A model generated the notes under the pieces. It saw only the letters and a program-made list of their open reading frames with translations. It was not told the origin of the DNA and searched no databases. From positions 1 through 12,465 of the forward strand of contig JAGFXQ010000072.1 in NCBI GenBank assembly GCA_017861355.1: a stretch of DNA of 12,465 bases. The letters are read 5' to 3'. Below are positions 7,835 to 12,465 of this stretch, in pieces. Source of the DNA: Bacillota bacterium (GTDB lineage Bacteria > Bacillota > Clostridia > Lachnospirales > Lachnospiraceae). Numbering within the stretch: position 1 is the stretch's first letter; each line of letters opens with the position of its first letter. The translations under genes were made by a program, and so were the position numbers.

Positions 7835-8053
7835 AATTACATCCTCCTAATTAATATGATTCTCTAGCTTTGTTAAGAATAATTCATAATACGCATTTGT
7901 CATATTAACTACGGAGTCGATAAATCACGCTGTACAACTTGATAATAAATAATTTGGTATTATCTACTCGAGTCCCAACTACATCAGATCCTTTCTTTTT
8001 TATATTTTTCTTTCCACCGCCTACGGCGGCATATACAAAACCTGAAAGAAGTT

Positions 8054-8083
8054 CAAAATGAAATTCCAATGGATTTCATTTTG
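8054..8083. repeat. Perfect 11-bp inverted repeat with 8-base loop
   Basis: CAAAATGAAAT (8054-8064) pairs exactly with ATTTCATTTTG (8073-8083). No T-tract follows on either strand, so it is not a normal terminator. Together with the GC-rich hairpin at 8017-8029 it may form part of a dispersed intergenic repeat, which cannot be tested here. Confidence 0.5.
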
Positions 8084-8124
8084 GATTCCACGGTACTCTG
8101 TATTTATCTCTCTTGAATAAACAG

Positions 8125-8157
8125 ATAGGGTGTCTGTCTATTTGAGACACACCCTAT
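8125..8157. repeat. Terminator-shaped hairpin in the leuA leader
   Basis: ATAGGGTGT (8125-8133) pairs with ACACCCTAT (8149-8157), and inner GTCT/AGAC (8136-8139, 8145-8148) extends the stem past a 2-base bulge to a 5-base loop. On the minus strand CTGTTTATTC follows, only a weak U-rich tail. On the plus strand TATAATAT follows. It could act as an inefficient intrinsic terminator or attenuator, or be a remnant of an insertion sequence end. Confidence 0.45.
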
Positions 8158-8369
8158 TATAATATCCGTCAAATTAATTTATCTATGTTATGTTGGATTG
8201 ACAATTTAACAGCCCAATCCGTTGAACAGACAGCGGATTAACGCTTTAATTCAGTGAAGTTTATAGATAGGAGTACACCACTCGATAGCGGATTAAGCCC
8301 CTGTCGGTATTATTTCGCCGTCTACATGGTGTTTAGAATATATTTCAAATATTAGTAATTATCAGATTA

Positions 8370-8416
8370 AGGTCACTATCATCAAGTATTTATCATACTT
8401 TCCATAATAGTGACCT
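8370..8416. promoter_or_regulatory. 10-bp inverted repeat overlapping the leuA transcript start
   Basis: AGGTCACTAT (8370-8379) is exactly inverted at 8407-8416, and an inner perfect 6-bp repeat AAGTAT/ATACTT (8384-8389, 8395-8400) lies between. The right arm falls at about +1 of the predicted leuA transcript. It may be an operator bound by a dimeric repressor, or a 5' hairpin if transcription starts slightly upstream. No T-tract follows, so it is a poor terminator for the HPr gene. Confidence 0.5.
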
Positions 8417-8418
8417 CC

Positions 8419-8447
8419 ATTATAGCATTATGAAAATTCATTTACAA
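8419..8447 (-). promoter_or_regulatory. Sigma-A promoter of leuA
   Basis: On the minus strand TTGTAA (8447-8442) and TATAAT (8424-8419) are separated by 17 bases. The -35 box begins at the base after the TAG stop of the HPr gene. The predicted start is near 8412, well over 500 bases from the leuA ATG. The next genes in this direction, leuA alone, make it the leuA promoter. Confidence 0.75.
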
Positions 8448-8726
8448 CTACTTTTTTATAAATTCATCTCCCAGACCACATATTATCATATTACTTAACT
8501 CTTTGAGAGCCTCTGTTTCATCCGGACCTTCACAAATCAATTCGATTTCGTCGCCATGCTTTGCACAAGCAGATAATACTCCCAATACACTTTTTGCATT
8601 CACTGACTTATCCCCAAGTCGAATGGTAACCGTCGCTTTAAAATCGATTGCTCGATTGCACAATACACTAATTGGCCTAAGATGTAAGCCTGCCGGAATA
8701 TCAATCAACAATTTCGTACTGACCAT
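8448..8726 (-). CDS. HPr-family phosphocarrier protein
   Basis: A 92-residue HPr-like protein. HPr relays phosphate from PEP via enzyme I to sugar permeases and, in Firmicutes, is phosphorylated on a serine by HPr kinase to act with CcpA. An upstream in-frame ATG exists at 8750, but AGGAGG (8733-8738) sits six bases before the ATG at 8726. With that start the active-site histidine is exactly His15 (PAGLHLRP) and the regulatory serine exactly Ser46 (NAKSVLGV), matching HPr numbering. Both key residues are therefore present, which argues against a Crh-type protein lacking His15. Position 16 is Leu where Ala is usual, and the sequence is diverged from the canonical HPr. It follows cdaR by 20 bp, so it is probably co-transcribed with the c-di-AMP genes rather than with PTS genes. 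It may be a specialised or regulatory paralogue, since a housekeeping ptsH usually sits elsewhere. Confidence 0.9.
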   Translation of the reverse strand: MVSTKLLIDIPAGLHLRPISVLCNRAIDFKATVTIRLGDKSVNAKSVLGVLSACAKHGDEIELICEGPDETEALKELSNMIICGLGDEFIKK

Positions 8727-8746
8727 ACGATACCTCCTATCTTTGG

Positions 8747-9973
8747 TCACTGTTGCCCCTTACTAGTTAAATATACGCTTATATTCGGGCTGTCTGCTAA
8801 AGTAGCATAGGTTCCTGCATCTATTTGGACTTTAACAGCATAGGTGCCGCTCACATAGTCTTTCAAATCAATATATGGCTTGATGGAATTTCTATTCAAA
8901 CTCTTTAGCTCTTCTGCAGGACCAACCACCTTAAGGCTCATCGGTCCCGTGGTGATAAAGGTAAGGTCCATATTCGCCGGAAGATTCTTTGTATCGATAT
9001 CTCCGGGCCATATGGTAATCTCCTTCGTCTTCGCCTTCTCTATCGTGATGTTGATGACTGCAGAATTATCACTGCCTGCCAGCAAAAGTCCTTCCCCGAG
9101 TTGCTCCTGAAGATTAACAATCTCCTTCTGTATATTTTCACTGGCTCCGCTTACATCCTCCTCGATCAGTAATTCCGAGGTACTATTAAGAATATCATTG
9201 GCGCCTGCTACGATAATGGTCTTAGGTTCATAATCGACACCTGCCACGACATAATCTTGTTGTGGACTGCCAATCGTTTTCACCTTCATTTCAATTTCTT
9301 TCGTCTGATATACATTGATGTTTATTGACGCATAGCTCTGGCTATAGGTCAGATTAGAAGTAATCTCCTTTCCCTCATCATCCAAGGCTTTTAGTTTCTC
9401 ATAACTGCTATAGGATTGTGAAGCTCCGGTCACATTCACCTCGGCTACAATCTTCTTAATTCTCTCAATCTTGCTCTTGGGTCCGGATACCGTGATAATT
9501 GTGCTTGCGGTCTTCTCTCCGACAAAATAGCCCTCCGCCGGTTCCCCTTTGGACACTACGGTGACTTTAAAATCCTTATTTACCAAGTCCTCCCGATTGA
9601 TCTTCATGACCTGATACAAGCCATCGGTAACACGTACATCATCTCCATATCTCGGACATTTGATATCGATGGTAACCGCATTTACATCGGACAGTTTTGC
9701 GAAGTCCGCTGTCACCTCAAAATCAGAAACAGAAAGATTATCTGCGATGGAACGCCTTGCCGCAACTGTAAAATCAATGGTAGCACCTTCGACTACTTCA
9801 TAAACCATATCCAGAGAATTGATCACATCCGCATTCAGAATCTTTACCGGAACATTCTTAAAGCTCTCCGGTGTAATCGGATCATCCACATTCGTTATAA
9901 CAAGCCATAAAATGGCGGCAAGAATAATGGACAGAATTTTTAAGCCGATATTTCTAGTCAACTTCTCTTTCAT
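8747..9973 (-). CDS. cdaR: CdaR, membrane-anchored YbbR-domain regulator of CdaA
   Basis: A 408-residue protein with a short basic N-terminus, one transmembrane anchor (about residues 10-27, LKILSIILAAILWLVI), and a large extracellular region of repeated YbbR domains. The repeats are visible as recurring beta-rich units with motifs such as NVPVKI (40-45), TVSGPKSKIERI, TIIVAGANDIL and LKVVGPAEELKSL. Roughly four repeats are expected at this length. In Firmicutes CdaR binds and modulates the adjacent diadenylate cyclase. The start ATG overlaps the 3' end of cdaA by 20 bp, which signals translational coupling, and a GGAAGGGAAG tract precedes it. B. subtilis CdaR is somewhat longer (about 480). 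No GlmM gene follows, unlike the cdaA-cdaR-glmM order common in Bacilli; an HPr gene occupies that place instead. Confidence 0.93.
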   Translation of the reverse strand: MKEKLTRNIGLKILSIILAAILWLVITNVDDPITPESFKNVPVKILNADVINSLDMVYEVVEGATIDFTVAARRSIADNLSVSDFEVTADFAKLSDVNAVTIDIKCPRYGDDVRVTDGLYQVMKINREDLVNKDFKVTVVSKGEPAEGYFVGEKTASTIITVSGPKSKIERIKKIVAEVNVTGASQSYSSYEKLKALDDEGKEITSNLTYSQSYASININVYQTKEIEMKVKTIGSPQQDYVVAGVDYEPKTIIVAGANDILNSTSELLIEEDVSGASENIQKEIVNLQEQLGEGLLLAGSDNSAVINITIEKAKTKEITIWPGDIDTKNLPANMDLTFITTGPMSLKVVGPAEELKSLNRNSIKPYIDLKDYVSGTYAVKVQIDAGTYATLADSPNISVYLTSKGQQ

Positions 9974-10832
9974 TCTTTATTCTTCCCTTCCATAATTTTA
10001 ATTTCTTAGGTTCTACTGATTTGTGCTGTATATCCAGCAGCTTAGCTCTCAGATAATCACCATCGACATTACGGATTAATTTTCCTCCTTTTGCAATGGA
10101 TACCTTGCCGGTCTCCTCTGAAACAATGATTGTTAAGCTATCCGATACTTCACTGATACCAATTCCGGCTCTATGCCTTGTACCTAAGTCCTTACTAAGC
10201 TGCATATTATCCGATAGCGGAAGATAACAGGTTGCTGCTGCGATCCGATTGCCCCGAAGTATGACTGCTCCATCATGAAGAGGCGTATTGTGTTCAAATA
10301 TATTAATCAGCAGTTCGCTACTGATTAGACTGTCAATAATTATTCCGGTACTCTCAAAATCATTCAAAAGGGTATCCTCTTCTAATACGATTAATGCCCC
10401 TGTTTTTGTTCTTGCCAGCTCGAAAGTTGCACGAACAATCTCATTTAAGGTATGATCCGAGAATTTCTCATTCCGATCTTTATTATCATCAAAAGTAATG
10501 AAGGATTTTACAAGGTTCTTCTGTCCTAGCTGTTCCAATGCCTTACGAAACTCCGGCTGAAATATGATTACGATCGCGATAATTCCGACATTAATTGTAT
10601 TCTTAATAATCCAGATCACGACGTTCAGATCTAAAATTACGGCAGCAAGCCAGAAAATCATAATCACAACCAGACCCTTTACTAATGACCAGGCTCTTGT
10701 ATTCTTGATCCATTTGATGACATTATATATCAGGAATGCAAGAATAAATATTTCAATAATATCTGTGCCACTGATTTTCGGAATTGAAATCCACACAGAA
10801 TATTCTCTGATTAAGCTTCTGATTGTCTCCAT
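9954..10832 (-). CDS. cdaA: Diadenylate cyclase CdaA
   Basis: A 292-residue membrane enzyme that makes cyclic di-AMP from two ATP. Three N-terminal transmembrane helices (about residues 24-41, 52-67 and 72-92) are followed by FQPEFRKALEQLG (91-103), typical of the linker, and a DisA_N cyclase domain. The catalytic motifs are intact: DGAVI at 187-191 and GTRHRAG at 217-223. Length is slightly above B. subtilis CdaA (273). The ATG has AGGAGA (10841-10846) eight bases upstream. c-di-AMP is tied in Firmicutes to potassium uptake, osmolyte balance and peptidoglycan integrity. The gene sits between an acidic-tailed membrane protein gene (55-bp gap) and cdaR (20-bp overlap), suggesting one transcript. 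Confidence 0.96.
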   Translation of the reverse strand: METIRSLIREYSVWISIPKISGTDIIEIFILAFLIYNVIKWIKNTRAWSLVKGLVVIMIFWLAAVILDLNVVIWIIKNTINVGIIAIVIIFQPEFRKALEQLGQKNLVKSFITFDDNKDRNEKFSDHTLNEIVRATFELARTKTGALIVLEEDTLLNDFESTGIIIDSLISSELLINIFEHNTPLHDGAVILRGNRIAAATCYLPLSDNMQLSKDLGTRHRAGIGISEVSDSLTIIVSEETGKVSIAKGGKLIRNVDGDYLRAKLLDIQHKSVEPKKLKLWKGRIKNEREVD

Positions 10833-10887
10833 TTGCCTTCTCTCCTACTGCAATACATATTTCACACAGAATTCAAATCTCTTTACC

Positions 10888-11973
10888 TTATTTGTTCATC
10901 CCGTTCTTTCGATCTGCTTTCGTAGTATTGTTATAATCGAAGTCTTCTATATTATCATTATCAGAATAAGCATCCTCATCTTCGTCATATTCCTCTTCGT
11001 CTGTATCAGTGACATGACGACCTGATTTTACGGCTTCATGAGATGTATTCTTAACATTAATATGCTTTACTTTCCTCTGCGGTGTGGTAATCGTAACCTT
11101 CGGAACTGCTTTTACATAATAATAGTATACATCATCTTCAAACTGTGCATGTTCTACTCCGGAATAATCCAGTGTTAACTTGAAGAAATGAACCAGGTAG
11201 ACAATGACTCCTGATATTATTGTACCCAATATCATCGCCAGAATCTGATCGGATTTATCAAGAATAATATCACTAATCAGAAAACCCAGGATACTGGTCA
11301 AGGCACCGGCTGCTATCGATATCTCGAATGCATAATCAAACTTCATTCTTCTGACATAATATACAACAAGTAAGATCAATGCAAAGATTACAATTGTCAT
11401 AATCATTTGCTTATTGTTCATCAGCCCATCGATAACATCCGTATAAAGCTTGAGGACATCGTCTACGGAAGGATTCACCTGTACATTCACTGCAGTTTTT
11501 ACTAATTGAATAATGTAATATACCACCACTCCGCATACGGTTGATACAATCGCAACCGGAGTTGCAATGATACCCAAGAGGATCGGTATTACATAAGGAA
11601 TTTTCAAGAAAAATAAGATCGGAATTGCAAGGACCACATATCCGTATTTCGGTGTAAATCTTGCAAATAGGAAATAAAGAATCATCAGCAGGATTATTAC
11701 CAGAATAGATAGGATTGGTGATGCATAGTATACATGCAGTGCAGCCATCGCCGTTGCAATCAGTACCATGATGGAGGATGGCGTAAATGCACTTACCAGC
11801 GCAAATGCTAAAACTACCGGAAATGCCTTGATACGTGAATCATATCCGATCTCTCCGTTAATAGCCATAAAGGATATTAATGCAAATATAAATTTTACTG
11901 CAGGATTAATATATATATCATGTCTTTGATAAAAACTCTTCACACGTTCTCTAAATACCAGTAATGGCATCAT
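10888..11973 (-). CDS. Polytopic membrane protein with acidic C-terminal tail, function unknown
   Basis: I do not recognise a characterised family. The 361-residue product has a short basic N-terminus (LVFRERVKSFYQRHD), then about eight to ten hydrophobic segments spread to about residue 270, including a cluster from about 55 to 165 and others near 190-210 and 220-265. A soluble tail of about 90 residues follows, with an extreme acidic stretch (TDTDEEEYDEDEDAYSDNDN, near residue 325). I chose the ATG at 11973 because GGAGGG (11981-11986) lies seven bases upstream; the longer reading from a TTG at 11988 would start inside that ribosome site. The gene lies 17 bp after the preceding small membrane protein gene and 55 bp before cdaA. 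Co-transcription suggests a role linked to c-di-AMP synthesis or envelope sensing, but that is inference. Confidence 0.82.
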   Translation of the reverse strand: MMPLLVFRERVKSFYQRHDIYINPAVKFIFALISFMAINGEIGYDSRIKAFPVVLAFALVSAFTPSSIMVLIATAMAALHVYYASPILSILVIILLMILYFLFARFTPKYGYVVLAIPILFFLKIPYVIPILLGIIATPVAIVSTVCGVVVYYIIQLVKTAVNVQVNPSVDDVLKLYTDVIDGLMNNKQMIMTIVIFALILLVVYYVRRMKFDYAFEISIAAGALTSILGFLISDIILDKSDQILAMILGTIISGVIVYLVHFFKLTLDYSGVEHAQFEDDVYYYYVKAVPKVTITTPQRKVKHINVKNTSHEAVKSGRHVTDTDEEEYDEDEDAYSDNDNIEDFDYNNTTKADRKNGMNK

Positions 11974-11990
11974 TATAGTTCCCTCCAAAT

Positions 11991-12392
11991 TTAAGACTCA
12001 GGCGTCTCCTCATTATAAATCTTATTTAAGCGTTTTAAAAGCTTATAGTAACGGGATAATTTCTTACGTGACATATCATACTTCAGTGAATAACCGAGCA
12101 TGGATCCCAAGCCATAGATTACCACGACAATGATATAGATTCCCAGAACATAAGTACCAAGGGCCTTGTAGTTCAAGGTAACGGCATTCTGAATCAAATA
12201 TTCCGATTTATAGATAAAAATCAGAAGAAGAATAAAAGCATATCCAAAGGTTGCGCTTATAATCGACTTGATCACCTGATATCTTACGTAATCTGTTTTA
12301 TAATACTTACTTAAGCTTATGTCTTCTTTTCCCTCTTTGGTCTCATATAAGGCCAGTTTCGTCATAAGCCGGACTTTATTTGTGTTTAACAT
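11991..12392 (-). CDS. Small two-helix membrane protein, function unknown
   Basis: A 133-residue protein not assignable to a known function. It has a charged N-terminal region of about 45 residues, two strong transmembrane helices (about residues 45-62 and 79-103), and a basic cytoplasmic-looking C-terminus (SRKKLSRYYKLLKRLNKIYN). Both termini are therefore probably inside the cell. ATG at 12392 has GGAG eight bases upstream; an internal ATG nine codons later lacks a better site. It is the first complete gene of the cdaA cluster, separated from the next membrane protein gene by 17 bp, which suggests the two act together. Confidence 0.78.
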   Translation of the reverse strand: MLNTNKVRLMTKLALYETKEGKEDISLSKYYKTDYVRYQVIKSIISATFGYAFILLLIFIYKSEYLIQNAVTLNYKALGTYVLGIYIIVVVIYGLGSMLGYSLKYDMSRKKLSRYYKLLKRLNKIYNEETPES

Positions 12393-12465
12393 AGTATTAT
12401 CTCCATTTTGTTGTAGATTAGGACCACGGGGACGAAGTCCAACATTCTGCCAAGAAGCAGATTAG
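12393..12465. other. Window-edge sequence upstream of the cdaA cluster
   Basis: One minus-strand frame stays open from the edge into the start of the next gene (about 25 codons), and another ends at a TAA after 15 codons. Either could be the tail of an upstream gene. GGAC-TTC-GTCC can form a tiny hairpin. No promoter with both boxes was found, so the cluster promoter probably lies beyond the window. Confidence 0.3.

Larger units (their letters stand above)
7835..8418 (-). ncRNA. Long structured 5' leader of leuA, class not recognised
   Basis: About 580 bases separate the predicted leuA transcript start from its ATG, with no credible gene. Inverted repeats succeed one another: 8371-8415; ACACCA/TGGTGT (8275-8280, 8327-8332) enclosing CGATAG/CTGTCG (8283-8306); GGATTG/CAATCC (8195-8220); a terminator-shaped hairpin 8125-8157; CAAAATGAAAT with its complement (8054-8083); CCGCC/GGCGG (8017-8029); GATAATA/TATTATC (7941-7964). 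A 13-base near-direct repeat (12 of 13 identical) occurs at 8229-8241 and 8284-8296. A leucine T-box would be the expected regulator, but the UGGNACCGCG core is not present; the nearest match, CAGAGTACCGTGG (8098-8086), lacks the tRNA-pairing bases. It could be a regulatory leader, a patchwork of small repeats, or both. Confidence 0.45.

Noticed and set aside
8017..8029. Rho-independent terminator at the CCGCC/GGCGG hairpin
   Set aside because: On the minus strand the stem is followed by an A-rich, not U-rich, tract; on the plus strand the T-tract precedes the stem.
8086..8098. Possible T-box core in the leuA leader (CAGAGTACCGTGG on the minus strand)
   Set aside because: The UGGN bases that pair with the tRNA end are missing, no stem I or specifier loop could be traced upstream, and the following hairpin lacks a U-tract.
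8388..8405. Leader peptide MESMINT near the leuA transcript start
   Set aside because: Its GGAGG lies upstream of the predicted transcript start, it has no leucine codons, and it overlaps an inverted repeat that explains the sequence.
8727..8750. Upstream ATG start for the HPr-like gene
   Set aside because: It places the ribosome site inside the gene and shifts the active residues from positions 15 and 46.
11974..11988. Extended TTG start for the 361-residue membrane protein
   Set aside because: The TTG overlaps the GGAGGG ribosome site that serves the ATG at 11973.
12393..12465. Tail of an upstream gene at the right edge
   Set aside because: Two frames are equally plausible over about 15-25 codons and neither shows a recognisable motif, so no gene is called.

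Overview
The window looks like a piece of a low-GC Gram-positive (Firmicutes) chromosome, most likely a Lachnospiraceae-type Clostridia. The evidence is AT-rich sequence, AGGAGG ribosome binding sites, consensus sigma-A promoters with 17-bp spacers, a long-form 2-isopropylmalate synthase, and a CdaA-CdaR cyclic-di-AMP module next to clostridial-type membrane proteins. The genus assignment is inference. Every supported gene lies on the minus strand, so transcription runs from high to low coordinates.

From right to left, the first block (about 12392 to 8448) is a tightly packed cluster. It encodes a small two-helix membrane protein, a polytopic membrane protein with an acidic tail, the diadenylate cyclase CdaA, its regulator CdaR, and an HPr-family phosphocarrier. 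Gaps are 17 to 55 bp, and cdaA overlaps cdaR by 20 bp, so these genes are probably co-transcribed. A consensus promoter begins directly after the HPr stop codon and opens a gene-free stretch of about 600 bp. That stretch holds several inverted repeats and matches no riboswitch or T-box class I can name. It leads into leuA (7834 to 6167), the first committed step of leucine synthesis.

Downstream of leuA is a 209-bp, almost complete palindrome (5932 to 6140) whose outer 27 bp match perfectly. It looks like either a MITE-type non-autonomous mobile element or a very long RNA hairpin. A strong promoter (TTGACT, 17 bp, TATAAT) then starts a second operon running off the left edge. This operon encodes a fused family-2 glycosyltransferase/CDP-glycerol glycerophosphotransferase, the permease and ATPase of a TagGH-type polymer exporter, glycerol-3-phosphate cytidylyltransferase (TagD), and a second CDP-glycerol glycerophosphotransferase cut by the window edge.

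Together the left operon can activate glycerol phosphate (TagD makes CDP-glycerol), polymerise or attach it (the two TagF-like enzymes), and export the lipid-linked product (TagG with TagH). This is a teichoic-acid-like surface glycopolymer. The right cluster makes c-di-AMP, a second messenger tied in Firmicutes to potassium, osmotic and cell-wall homeostasis. I found no transposase, CRISPR array, tRNA or rRNA. The least explained parts are the long palindrome, the leuA leader, the two unnamed membrane proteins beside cdaA, and an anti-Shine-Dalgarno-like hairpin ahead of tagH.
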